64,000 nucleotides of DNA from JAGZEG01 sp963930185 (GTDB taxonomy: Bacteria > Actinomycetota > Coriobacteriia > Coriobacteriales > UMGS124): assembly GCA_963930185.1 (NCBI GenBank), contig CAWVLT010000025.1, positions 41,242 through 105,241 on the forward strand, given 5' to 3'. The notes under the pieces are model-generated. The model ran no database searches and was not told where the DNA came from. It saw nothing but the letters and a program-made list of their open reading frames with translations. The position numbers were made by a program, and so were the translations under genes. How positions within the stretch are numbered: position 1 is the stretch's first letter; every line of letters begins with the position of its first letter. This document shows positions 45,099-54,288 of this stretch, piece after piece.

Positions 45099-46235
45099 AT
45101 GACGCGCACCATCTCGCACACCGTTGACCGCAGGGGATTCGTTGCCGGCATGGCAGCCGGCGCAGCATCGCTGTCGCTGATCGCTGCGGGTCTCGGCACC
45201 CACGCCTGGGCGGATGAGGCCGCCGAGGCCGACGGCGAGGCCTCGGCCAGTACCAGCGCCGGCCCCGACGAGGCTGGCGCCGCAGGCGGCGAGGGCTCGG
45301 ACGTCACCTTTGACCCGCAGCCGACCGAATACCCCGTGAGCTTCGCCCTGGTGGACGGCGACGGCAACGCCTACGAGCAGACGTTCGAGAAAGCGCCCGA
45401 GGTGGCCGTGACGCTGACCGACTCCACCTGCGAGATCATGTGCCGCCTGGGCCTTGCCTCCCTGGTCGCGGGCACCGTGGAGCCCGAGGCCGACATGCCG
45501 CAGGACATCGCCAAGGACTACGCAGGTATCCCCCAGCTTGGCGACAAGAAGACCCTCTCGCGCGAGACAATCGTGGCCTGCGACCCTGACGTGATCCTAG
45601 GCCGCGCGGCAACGTTCACCGCCGACGGGCAGACTGACGCGGCCACCTACAACGAGTTGGGCATCAGCATCTACACCCAGCTCGCCTCGGCGCAGAAAGG
45701 CAACCCGACCCTGGAAGGCATCATCCAGGACGTCATCAACATCGCCACGATCTTCGACGTGCAGCAAGCAGCCGCAGAGCTGGTCGATGACCTGCAGACA
45801 CGCCTGGCGGCCATGCAGCAGCGCGTCGCCGAGGTCACGGCCGACAGTCCCGAACCGCAGCGCGTCCTGATCATGACCAACTTCATCGACGGCACGTTTG
45901 GCCTGTTCGGTGGGGCGACCGGCGCAAGCCTGCAGTTCAGCATCATCGAAATGATGGGTGCTACCATGGCATCGACCGAAAGTGCCAGCGGCCTGACCTA
46001 TGAGAACCTGCTAGAGTTCAACCCCGACGTCATCGTATACGTCACGGCCAACCGCAACGCCGAGACCGACCCGCTGGTGCTCGACACCCTCTACAGCGAG
46101 CCCATCGTGGCGTCCGTGCCCGCCATCGCCAACCAGGCCATCGTGATGGTGCCCTACGCCGAGTTCATGGACGCCGGCCCGCGCATCTTCGACGCCGCCG
46201 AAGCGATCCTGGACACGCTGTACCCGCAGGCGTAG
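45099..46235 (+). CDS. TAT-exported iron-siderophore binding protein
   Basis: 378 residues. Twin-arginine signal (VDRRGFVAGMAAGAASLSLI), then an acidic Ala/Glu/Ser linker to about residue 70 and a FecB/FepB-type periplasmic-binding fold (EVAVTLTDSTCEIMCRLGLA, IVACDPDVILGRA). No lipobox cysteine is seen, so it would be anchored by the uncleaved helix or released. GAAAGGAG stands 6 bases before the ATG. Last gene of the importer operon; the terminator is at 46245. Confidence 0.93.
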   Translation: MTRTISHTVDRRGFVAGMAAGAASLSLIAAGLGTHAWADEAAEADGEASASTSAGPDEAGAAGGEGSDVTFDPQPTEYPVSFALVDGDGNAYEQTFEKAPEVAVTLTDSTCEIMCRLGLASLVAGTVEPEADMPQDIAKDYAGIPQLGDKKTLSRETIVACDPDVILGRAATFTADGQTDAATYNELGISIYTQLASAQKGNPTLEGIIQDVINIATIFDVQQAAAELVDDLQTRLAAMQQRVAEVTADSPEPQRVLIMTNFIDGTFGLFGGATGASLQFSIIEMMGATMASTESASGLTYENLLEFNPDVIVYVTANRNAETDPLVLDTLYSEPIVASVPAIANQAIVMVPYAEFMDAGPRIFDAAEAILDTLYPQA

Positions 46236-46244
46236 TCAACTAAG

Positions 46245-46293
46245 TCGAGCCAAATCCACGTTTCAGGGCCGCTTTTTCGTGGATTTGGCTCGA
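46245..46293. terminator. terminator between convergent importer and flavoprotein genes
   Basis: TCGAGCCAAATCCACG (46245-46260) and its exact complement (46278-46293), 16 bp, with a 17-base loop. It ends the importer operon and may serve both directions. Confidence 0.7.
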
Positions 46294-46429
46294 TGTTTGT
46301 ACATAGCCGAGGGCGAGCAGGCAAGCAGGCAGGCTCTCAGCCGAGCAGCTGGTTACGCTCGACTGAAAGCCCGCCCACCCCCTCCCCCATCGCGCGATCA
46401 CCCGCGCGGACGACCGAAAGACCTTCGCG

Positions 46430-48202
46430 CTATCCCTGCACCTTCGCAGCCAGCGCCTTGCCCACCAGACGACCAAAGGTCGCGCAGCGGCCGGCGTTCA
46501 GACCAGCAGCCAAGTTGGGGTAGCTGCCTGCATAGAAGGCGCCCTGGTCGTTGCCGATGACGTACACGCCCTCCATGACGGAGCCGTCGGCCATGAAGGG
46601 CTGGCAGTCGTGGTTGGCGATGATGCCGTCGAGCGTGCACAGCGTGAGGCCGCCGCACTTGGTGCCGTAGAACGGGGGCGTGCGCAGCTCGGAGAGACGG
46701 AACGACTCCTTGCCGAAGTCGTAGTCGTGCCCGGCGTCAAAGTTCTCGTTCTGGCGCTCGCACGTGGCCAGGAACGTCTCCACGTCGGTGATCTCCAGCT
46801 TCTCGGCCAGCTCCTCGAGAGTGTCGGCCTTCTGGATAAAGCCCTGGCTCACGAAGTCCTCCATCTCCGGGGCGATCCACTCATCGACCATGCCCGGCCA
46901 TGCGTCATGATCGCAGCCCTCGTGATAGCAAATCGTGGAGCAGCCCACGGTATGGAGGCGATAGATATCCTCCTGCCAGTTGCTATCCCAGATCTGATGC
47001 CAGAAGCGCAGGCCCTCGGGCTGCTTGCCAATGGCATGGATGACAAAGTCGTAGGGAGCGCTTTCGTTATGGAAGCGCTGGCCCGCGTGGTTGACACGCA
47101 GGAACGGCTGGGAACTGAAGAAGAAGTACCCGTAGTCGGCGATGGTGTTGTAGGGATCGCCCACCTTCTGCTCGTTGCGCAGAAGTCCGCGGTTGAAGAT
47201 GAGCGAGGTATGGACCGAATCCATGATGCCGCCCGCCCAAAGGAGGGCCTTGATGCCGTCACCCGTGCACGAGGGGAACGCGTCAAAGGCGGTGAGGCCC
47301 GTGTAGTTCTGGTACTGCAGGTCCTTGTACATGTCCTGGTTCATCGCATAGCCGCCGGTGGCGATCACCACGCCCACCGACGCGTCGATGCGGATGTAGT
47401 CGCCGTCAGAGTTGGTGGCATAGACGCCACGACACGTGTTGCCGTCCATGATGAGGGAAACCAAGGCCGTCTCGAAGCGCTCCTCGCACCCCTCGAAGCT
47501 CGTGATATAGGCGTCCATGATCTGGGCAACCTGGCTCTCGCGCGTGGGGTACTCGCCATTGGTGCCATGGCCAGTGGGCCATTCGGTGTAGCGCGTGCCC
47601 TCAGGCATGTTGTACTCAAGCTGGACTTCCATGCCGTTGCTGGCGAGCAGGTCCTCGTACCAGTCGACCGTCTCGCCCGAATTGTCGGCCCAGATGCGCA
47701 CCAAGCCGGAGTCGATCTGGCCAAGAGCGTAATGATCCATGTCGTTGGTGATCTCGATTGGGTCGATGAAGGCACCCTTCTCCTGCTGCTGGCGGGAATT
47801 CACCGCGCCGATCGCAGAGCTGCGCACGCTGTTGCCCGCCGAGTTCTTCTCGATGAGCAGCGTCTTGGCACCGCTTTCGGCGGCCGAGCATGCCGCGAAG
47901 TAGCCTGCCGTGCCGGCACCAACCACCAGCACGTCGCAGCTCACGGTCTCCACGCAGTCGGCATCGCTGATCTGCGGCGCCTCTCCCAACCAGGCGGGAG
48001 TGCCCTGGGCGACCACGCCGACCACCGGCGAGGTGGAGGTACCGGCAGCCCCAGCCTCCTCAGAAGGCGCCTCCACATCGGCTGTCGAGCTCGACGCCTC
48101 TTCGGCCAGCGCGCCCGCAACCCCCATGCCAGCAACCGTGGCCAGCGCTGCCCCGGCGCCTGCAACGAACCCGCGACGATCCATCATGTTCTTGGCACTC
48201 AT
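46430..48202 (-). CDS. TAT-exported FAD flavoprotein
   Basis: 590 residues. Twin-arginine signal MMDRRGFVAGAGAALATVAG, a Ser/Ala/Glu linker, Rossmann motif VVGAGTAGYFAACSAAESG near residue 92, and the end VYVIGNDQGAFYAGSYPN. Fumarate/urocanate-reductase-like superfamily; the substrate is unknown, and it lacks a haem or FMN domain. AGGGAGG precedes the ATG. Divergent from a LuxR membrane regulator with a 9-bp palindrome between them. Confidence 0.92.
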   Translation of the reverse strand: MSAKNMMDRRGFVAGAGAALATVAGMGVAGALAEEASSSTADVEAPSEEAGAAGTSTSPVVGVVAQGTPAWLGEAPQISDADCVETVSCDVLVVGAGTAGYFAACSAAESGAKTLLIEKNSAGNSVRSSAIGAVNSRQQQEKGAFIDPIEITNDMDHYALGQIDSGLVRIWADNSGETVDWYEDLLASNGMEVQLEYNMPEGTRYTEWPTGHGTNGEYPTRESQVAQIMDAYITSFEGCEERFETALVSLIMDGNTCRGVYATNSDGDYIRIDASVGVVIATGGYAMNQDMYKDLQYQNYTGLTAFDAFPSCTGDGIKALLWAGGIMDSVHTSLIFNRGLLRNEQKVGDPYNTIADYGYFFFSSQPFLRVNHAGQRFHNESAPYDFVIHAIGKQPEGLRFWHQIWDSNWQEDIYRLHTVGCSTICYHEGCDHDAWPGMVDEWIAPEMEDFVSQGFIQKADTLEELAEKLEITDVETFLATCERQNENFDAGHDYDFGKESFRLSELRTPPFYGTKCGGLTLCTLDGIIANHDCQPFMADGSVMEGVYVIGNDQGAFYAGSYPNLAAGLNAGRCATFGRLVGKALAAKVQG

Positions 48203-48336
48203 CTGATTTCCTCCCTATACGGCCCACCTCACGGCAGGCAGAACGACGCCAAAAGCTCCGCAGAATGCCGGCCTTGCTCCAGCGCCAATGCATGGCCCAC
48301 ACTACACGCGGCAAGCAAGGGTCGCATCGGGCACGG

Positions 48337-48367
48337 CACGTGAAAGCCGAATCACCTATTTCACGTG
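48337..48367. promoter_or_regulatory. 9-bp inverted repeat CACGTGAAA-N13-TTTCACGTG
   Basis: Perfect arms at 48337-48345 and 48359-48367, centres 22 bases apart (two turns), in the 281-base divergent gap between the flavoprotein start at 48202 and the LuxR start at 48484. A likely regulator-binding site. Confidence 0.5.
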
Positions 48368-48483
48368 TTTTGCAAGTCCATACGTGGTAAGCTGCTGTTT
48401 TAATAATGGGCGACTCCATGGCAGAACGGTAGTTACCAGCCCGTCACGAAACGGCGACGTAGAGAGAGGAAGGGGACTTTGAC

Positions 48484-50133
48484 ATGATGGCAAAGCCTTC
48501 TCAAGAGTCCTCTCGACATATCGGCCGCGACGCAATCGTATCCGGGCGCCCAGACGGCGACCATCTCGCGACGTTTGTCAGTCGCCTCTCTCTCGCTTTC
48601 GCTCCACGCTACCTGAGCCTAGGCCTCATCTGGGGATGGATGAGCTGTGCTTGGAACATCGGCGCGTTCTCCCCCGAGAGAACGGGCGCCTCCATTCTCT
48701 TCGACCAAGCGTGGCTGCCATCTGCTGTGTTCGTCGTCATCGGCCTACTTGGCCTACCGCTTGTCATGGTGCATGCCATGGCATGTTTTGCGCCCAGCAA
48801 TCGTGCGGCGAATCGTCATGCGCTGCGCGTGAGCATCACGGTGGCATCGACGGTGCTTTTGGTCGCAGGTACGGCTTTGACATTTGTTTATGCGGGATCG
48901 GCCAGCGTCATCATGTGGCTTCTCGGCGTCTGCACCGGACTGGGGTCAGCAGGCCTCATCTTGGGAAGTTCGGATGTCCTGAGCGAGGTCAGCACCGACC
49001 AGCTCGAGCTCTCCATGCCAGCCAACGCCGTCATCTCGGGCATTTGCATGCTGATGACACCGCGCATGGACCCGATGCTGGCTGCCTCTTGTGCATGCGC
49101 CATGCCGCTGCTTGCTGGTATCTTCCTGCTTATCGCGCTCTCGTCCTCGCCGCACAGACCGTATGTCCGGGCAGGTACCACAGACGAAGAGGGCTTCTCA
49201 TGTGACGGCGAGGCCAACAAGCATACCTCCGGCATACCTGGAGACGGAGTCTCCGTCTTCGTTCTGCTCGGATCGCTCACGAACTTCATCGCATTCTTCT
49301 CCATCTGCTACCTCGAAGTGAGCATGCCGCTACCCTGGCTCGAGGATATGGACATCCTGGTCTCACTTGCCACTTCAGCTCTTTCGGTCGTGCTTGTCGT
49401 CCTCGTGATTGGCAACAGCGTCCGCGTTGACACGCGATCCCTCTATCGCTGGGTCATGCCCTTGCTGATCTGTGCGTTTGCACTCGCAATGCTTGGCGGA
49501 AAGGCACCAAGCGGCGCCGCATGCATAATCGCCGAAATTGCCGACTTCTCCCTCATGGTGCTGCTTGGCGTGTACTTCATCACGCTGGCCCACAGGGGTC
49601 AAATGTCCGGCTGCGTGGCAGGGGGACTATGCTACGGATCCTGCCAGCTGGGTGTTCTCCTCGGCAATTTGCTCGTCGCCATGCGGCCAAATGACGTAAG
49701 CGCAGCCGATTGGAACCTGCCATGCATGGTTGGCTGTATTTGCCTGCTCGCTCTTGCCTGTGCGTTGCTTCCCTGGCTGTCAGACAGGCAGAGCGCGAAA
49801 TACACGGCACAGAGGGAGTCTCCGTCTTCTTTCATGACTGGCACCCCACCCAATAGCATGGCCACAACCCCCGCCGCTATTGCTCTGCGGCAAGAGCACG
49901 CACTCGACGAAGCCTGTGCGCAAGTTGCCGAGGCGTGTGGCTTGTCAGTGCGCGAGCTTGACGTTTTGCGTTACCTCGCGCGAGGTCGCACACAGCCCTA
50001 CATCCGCGAGGAGCTACTACTCTCGAAGAACACCGTAAGCTCTCACGTGCAGCACATCTATGTCAAACTGGGCGTCCATTCTAAGCAAGAGCTCATTGAC
50101 ATGATCGAAGCGACGATGCAAAGGGACGAGTAA
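48484..50133 (+). CDS. membrane-bound LuxR-family regulator
   Basis: 549 residues. About 12 membrane segments (residues 30-430), then a C-terminal LuxR HTH (LSVRELDVLRYLARGRTQPY, LSKNTVSSHVQHIYVKLGVH). The same design as at 27573, 58187 and 63683. GGAAGGGG lies 8 bases before an ATGATG pair. The divergent flavoprotein is its likely target. AT-richer codon use than neighbours in places. Confidence 0.93.
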   Translation: MMAKPSQESSRHIGRDAIVSGRPDGDHLATFVSRLSLAFAPRYLSLGLIWGWMSCAWNIGAFSPERTGASILFDQAWLPSAVFVVIGLLGLPLVMVHAMACFAPSNRAANRHALRVSITVASTVLLVAGTALTFVYAGSASVIMWLLGVCTGLGSAGLILGSSDVLSEVSTDQLELSMPANAVISGICMLMTPRMDPMLAASCACAMPLLAGIFLLIALSSSPHRPYVRAGTTDEEGFSCDGEANKHTSGIPGDGVSVFVLLGSLTNFIAFFSICYLEVSMPLPWLEDMDILVSLATSALSVVLVVLVIGNSVRVDTRSLYRWVMPLLICAFALAMLGGKAPSGAACIIAEIADFSLMVLLGVYFITLAHRGQMSGCVAGGLCYGSCQLGVLLGNLLVAMRPNDVSAADWNLPCMVGCICLLALACALLPWLSDRQSAKYTAQRESPSSFMTGTPPNSMATTPAAIALRQEHALDEACAQVAEACGLSVRELDVLRYLARGRTQPYIREELLLSKNTVSSHVQHIYVKLGVHSKQELIDMIEATMQRDE

Positions 50134-50219
50134 GCGCTCGCACTTTCCCCGCAAGATGCGCCAATCAAAGGGACAGCAAGGTCAGATGGAGCGCACCACG
50201 ACAATGGCGTCCCTACACT

Positions 50220-50258
50220 GAGACTTCTCAGTTTTGATGAACATACTTGAGAAGTCTC
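50220..50258. promoter_or_regulatory. 11-bp inverted repeat upstream of AlbA_2-type gene
   Basis: GAGACTTCTCA (50220-50230) and TGAGAAGTCTC (50248-50258), perfect, 17-base spacer. A second small dyad, CGTCT-TATG-AGACG, follows at 50261-50274. Either an operator of the downstream regulator or the terminator of the LuxR gene that ends at 50133. Confidence 0.45.
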
Positions 50259-50341
50259 GCCGTCTTATGAGACGCGTCGTATACTTCAGACATACCATCA
50301 TCGTAACGGCCTTGGCATCTCGGCTTGGCAGGAGGCGTCTG

Positions 50342-51955
50342 ATGACAACGACTGGCTCCTTTGACTTGGCCGCCTCGATCGCCCGAATGCGCCTCTTTGG
50401 AACGGACATTCAGAACATCGAGGTCAAGTCCGCCGCGCGCGAGCTCCCAAAGAGCATTGTCGAAACCATTTCGGCCTTTGCAAACGGCTCAGGCGGCACG
50501 ATCATCTGCGGCGTCTCGGAGAAGGGCGGCTTTTTGCCCGTAGACGGGTTCGACGTCAAGCGAACGGTCGACGCCCTTGCCAACCTCTGCAGTGAGAAGC
50601 TCGAACCTCCCGTAAGAGCCGACATTCAGATCGAATCACTGGAAGGATCGCTCGTCGTAGTTGCCCACATTCCCGAGGTGCCGCCATACCTCAAGCCCTG
50701 CTACGTAAAGGCGCGCACGCCATACGACGGGTCCTTCATCCGGACGGGTGACGGAGACAGAAGGCTCGGCCGATACGAGGTCGACCGCATTCTCGAGAAT
50801 CGACATCAACCCCAATGGGACCGCGAGGTCGTGGAGGACGCGGATGCAGCGGATCTCGATCCCCAACTTCTGCGGGGGCTACTCGACAGAGAACGAGCGA
50901 ACTCGCCGTATGTCTTTGCGACGCTAACGGACGAGGAGGCGATGTTGAGCCTTGGCGTCCTCTCCCGCTCGAATGAGATTGAGGGGGCGTATCGTCCGAC
51001 CCTCGCCGGCCTGATGGCGCTGGGACGACATCCCCAGCAGTTCTTCCCACGACTCAACGTGAGCTTTGCGGTGATACCGGGCGTCTCGAAAGAAGACCTC
51101 TCGCCGTCGGGCATGCGATTCCTAGACTCCCGCACGATCATAGGTCCCATTCCCGTGATGATCTCCGAGGCCATGGCCACTTTGCGCCGAAACATGAGGG
51201 TCGCCTCCTACATCAAAGGGGCGGTGCGGATCGACGTGCCTGACTACCCTGAGGTTGCCGTGCGCGAGGCCCTTGCCAACGCCCTCATGCATCGCGACTA
51301 TTCCCCGGAGGGTCGCGGGACGCAGGTGCAGGTGAACATGTACGCTGACCGCATTGAGATCTCTAATCCAGGAGGCCTCTTCGGCGCCGTGACCGTCGAC
51401 AGGCTCGGTGAGTTCGACGTCTCCGCATCACGCAACCAGACGCTCGCGCGACTCCTCGAAAGCACGCCATTCCCAGCAGGGTATGCCGAGCGTGGGTTTG
51501 TTGTTGAAAACAAGGGGACCGGCTTTTTCCAAATCAAGAGGTCCCTTGCCGAAGCCCAGATGGAGCCACCCGAGGCCAAAGACACCATATCGATGTTCTA
51601 CCTCACCTTTCGTCGGCGACCGGACGAAGCAGGGGATCCAAGAGACGCAAGCTCTCCCGTGCCCAGAGGCAACACCTCGACAAGTCTCACCAACCATGCC
51701 GTCGACGGATTCATCAGCCAGTCCCTCGCCCGGGATGAGAGGGGGCGGCGGCTCAATGCAAGTGACATGGCGGTGCTCTCATGCCTTTCGAGAAGCCCGA
51801 CCACACGCCTGCGGTCCTCCGAAATCACCAAGGCGCTCGGTCTCTCAAGGGCAACCGTGCTGCGCAGTCTGGGTAAGCTCGTCGACAAGGGACGCGTGGA
51901 AAAGCACGTGGAGCCGGGGCGCTCGAACGTGACGTATTCACTTGCAAGCGGCTAA
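50342..51955 (+). CDS. AlbA_2-domain transcriptional regulator with ATPase-like and winged-HTH domains
   Basis: 537 residues. The N-terminal AlbA_2 (Schlafen-type) domain reads NIEVKSAARELPKSIVETIS and FANGSGGTIICGVSEKGG. A GHKL-like HATPase_c_4 part follows (VREALANALMHRDYS, IEISNPGGLFG, about residues 300-345), then a C-terminal winged helix (RSSEITKALGLSRATVLRSL). It is probably an ATP-binding DNA-binding regulator. AGGAGGCG lies 6 bases before the ATG at 50342; the longer frame from 50234 is rejected. Function unknown. Confidence 0.85.
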   Translation: MTTTGSFDLAASIARMRLFGTDIQNIEVKSAARELPKSIVETISAFANGSGGTIICGVSEKGGFLPVDGFDVKRTVDALANLCSEKLEPPVRADIQIESLEGSLVVVAHIPEVPPYLKPCYVKARTPYDGSFIRTGDGDRRLGRYEVDRILENRHQPQWDREVVEDADAADLDPQLLRGLLDRERANSPYVFATLTDEEAMLSLGVLSRSNEIEGAYRPTLAGLMALGRHPQQFFPRLNVSFAVIPGVSKEDLSPSGMRFLDSRTIIGPIPVMISEAMATLRRNMRVASYIKGAVRIDVPDYPEVAVREALANALMHRDYSPEGRGTQVQVNMYADRIEISNPGGLFGAVTVDRLGEFDVSASRNQTLARLLESTPFPAGYAERGFVVENKGTGFFQIKRSLAEAQMEPPEAKDTISMFYLTFRRRPDEAGDPRDASSPVPRGNTSTSLTNHAVDGFISQSLARDERGRRLNASDMAVLSCLSRSPTTRLRSSEITKALGLSRATVLRSLGKLVDKGRVEKHVEPGRSNVTYSLASG

Positions 51956-52021
51956 CGGTTGCTGACAGTACGACACCTGCGAACGAAGAGCGTGCCCACC
52001 TCTCCCGCATCAGAGCAAACA

Positions 52022-52091
52022 CACGAGGGCAAAATCTCGGTCACTTTTCCGCCCATCATCGTGGAAAAGTGACCGGATATTTGCCCTCGTG
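52022..52091. repeat. ~70-bp dyad element, copy 2 (inverted relative to copy 1)
   Basis: Left arm starts CACGAGGGCAAAATCTCGG, and the complement of the right arm starts CACGAGGGCAAATATCCGG; 26 of 29 bases agree between arms, loop about 12 bases. The two arm versions are the same as at 41127-41206 but swapped. It lies between the convergent AlbA_2-type and phosphatase genes. Confidence 0.8.
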
Positions 52092-52174
52092 CGTGCCCAT
52101 CGCCTACGCAGCGCATCCAACCTACGACGCGAGGCAATCCGCCGGCGACTTGTCGGCCGTTAGCTGCCCCGCGA

Positions 52175-53716
52175 TTACTCCGCGATCGTGAACGTCTCGA
52201 AGACGCGGCCGCAGTAGCCGACCTCGGTCTCCACGTCGGAAGTCTCCACGCTGGCCTGGATGCCTTCGCCAGTCATGCCCCGCTCGTCCACCGTGACGCG
52301 CATGAAGGAGCGGAAGTTGTTCTCCTCGATGATCGGCTCGTTGCCGGAGAAGTGCATGGGGTCGGCGGTGTTGCGGTAGTTGTTGCCAATCGAGGCGGCC
52401 TCGATATAGTTCACTCCGTTGATGAGGTAGCGCTCGTACACGTGGCTGTGGCCGAAGTTCACCGCGTTGACGCCATACGCCTCGTAGATAGGACGCAACA
52501 CGTCCCAGCAGTAGTCGCCATCGGGGTAGATGGCCTTGCCGGGGTTCTCGGGATCCTCGATGGCAACCGACACGGGATAGTAGCCGTCATCGCCACGGTT
52601 GACCATGTGCCAGTGCTGCGTAACCCACTTGAAGCGAGCGTCACAGTTCTTGAGGTCGTCGACGAGCCACTGGACCTGGGGGCTGTCGGGCGAGATGTCG
52701 TCCTTAGTGATCCAACCCGGGTACTCAAAACCGTCCCACGCGTTCCAGCGCGAGATGGACAGCGAGCAGATGTGCAGGTCGCCATAGTCAACGCTGTACC
52801 AGCGCTTGCCGCCCACGCCGTACTCCTGCTCAGGATAGAGCGGGCGGAACATCTGCATGTAGATCTTCCAAGTCCACTTGGAGTCGTCAAGCGCAAATTC
52901 CTTGTCGCTGCAGACGCGCTGGTCGTCGAACTCGTGGTTACCAGGGCAGGGGAAGACGGGCATGAACTGCAGCAGGTGCGTATTCTCGGTGCTCTGGTTG
53001 AGGCACTCGAAGAAGCTGCGGTCCTCCTCACCCTCGACCTCGAAGCAGCCATCGACATTGAACCACTCGCCGGCCTTCCAAGGGGTGTTGCCCATGTCAC
53101 CGGCAAAGATGATGAAGTCCTTGTCAGCCTGCCCCAGGATCTTGATGGTCTCCTTGGTGCGAATCTTCATCTGCATGTCAGAGAGCAGACAGAAGGTAAA
53201 GGGCTCGCCAGGCAGCGGGGCCGTCTTGAAGAAGTAGCGAGTGCCTGTCTCCTCACCGCGGCTACCCACGGTGGTCACGCGGTAGTAAACAACCGAGCCG
53301 GGGGTCAGGCCATCGAGCTTGGCGATGAGCTGGCAGACCTCGATCTCGGGGTTGTTCTCGGGGTCGTCGTCATAGCCCTCAGGCGTGGCGGAGGTGCGCA
53401 GTCCCTCGAAGCGGTAGGGGGTGGCCTCGACGACATTGCCCAGCGCCGGCGTCTCGCCGTACTCGACGTAGCCCTCGCACATCTCCTTGGCGAGCCAGAT
53501 GATGTTCATCTCGGTGGAAGGGTTGAGCGTGACCATGTAAGGCTCGGTGTAGTTCATGGTCTCGACCTCTTCGCCAGTTTCCTCATCGGTGTAGCTAGTC
53601 TCGGTAACCGAGCTTGCAGCCAGAGCCTCGCCCGCCGATGCTGCAGCGCCCGCAGCGGCGGCGGTCGCGGTGGTCAGCGCGGCGGTCCTCACAAACGCCC
53701 TCCTGGTCAGATCCAT
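52175..53716 (-). CDS. TAT-exported purple acid phosphatase-like metallophosphoesterase
   Basis: 513 residues. Twin-arginine signal MDLTRRAFVRTAALTTATA. The N-terminal 150 residues form a fibronectin-like domain as in purple acid phosphatases (GLTPGSVVYYRVTTVG). The metallophosphatase motifs follow in order: LLSDMQ, FAGDMGN, PCPGNHEF, TQHWHMVN and NFGHSHVYER. It would release phosphate outside the membrane. GGGAGGAAAGG precedes the ATG. Not linked to a phosphate importer here. Confidence 0.92.
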   Translation of the reverse strand: MDLTRRAFVRTAALTTATAAAAGAAASAGEALAASSVTETSYTDEETGEEVETMNYTEPYMVTLNPSTEMNIIWLAKEMCEGYVEYGETPALGNVVEATPYRFEGLRTSATPEGYDDDPENNPEIEVCQLIAKLDGLTPGSVVYYRVTTVGSRGEETGTRYFFKTAPLPGEPFTFCLLSDMQMKIRTKETIKILGQADKDFIIFAGDMGNTPWKAGEWFNVDGCFEVEGEEDRSFFECLNQSTENTHLLQFMPVFPCPGNHEFDDQRVCSDKEFALDDSKWTWKIYMQMFRPLYPEQEYGVGGKRWYSVDYGDLHICSLSISRWNAWDGFEYPGWITKDDISPDSPQVQWLVDDLKNCDARFKWVTQHWHMVNRGDDGYYPVSVAIEDPENPGKAIYPDGDYCWDVLRPIYEAYGVNAVNFGHSHVYERYLINGVNYIEAASIGNNYRNTADPMHFSGNEPIIEENNFRSFMRVTVDERGMTGEGIQASVETSDVETEVGYCGRVFETFTIAE

Positions 53717-54288
53717 GGTGGTCCTTTCCTCCCTCTCGTGGGCTCTTTTGACCCTCTCACAACCCTCTCACAACCTACCGTGGCACTCTTGCTGTGACTC
53801 CAGCTTTCTCTCGGCCGGGCCTGGGAACCGGCTTGGCCACCGATCAAGATAAGGAAATCGTGTAATAGCCGCGTAAATCGGCAGGTAAGGATTGAGTGAG
53901 GCTCGTTTTGACGGGGCGGACAAGAGAAAGAATCCATCGCGGCATGGTCGCCCACCCCAACTGCCCCTCCTTCGAGAACGGCTCTCACCAGCGGAGATCT
54001 CGCAGCCTAAGCGCATCCCATGCGCATGGAAACAGCCAGCTTTCTCGTCAGGACATTGCGATCTGAACGCCCGAAACGTCAGGAGCGACGCGTTATCTCT
54101 TCAGCAAATCGTAAGCGGTCGAAAGGTCTCGTCGGTCCCGTCCATGCCGCAGTCTCACAGGCAGACACGTAAACCAGAGAAGCACGCGACAGTTTGGCAC
54201 GCCGTTTTCCATGTCATGTCAGACAGGGCGCCGTACAATAACAGCGTTTCTCATTTGTCCAATATGTCCCAAAGGAAAGGACCCACCC
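53717..54288. other. intergenic region before the PNPOx-like gene
   Basis: 572 bases. It includes a tandem 11-mer (ACCCTCTCACA at 53751 and 53762) just upstream of the phosphatase and a TACAAT box at 54234 (TGTCAT 16 bases earlier) for the PNPOx-like gene. No RNA gene, repeat family or supported ORF was found. Confidence 0.4.

Noticed and set aside
46610..48343. 577-residue frame antisense to a flavoprotein
   Set aside because: Shadow of the flavoprotein at 46430-48202; no ribosome site.
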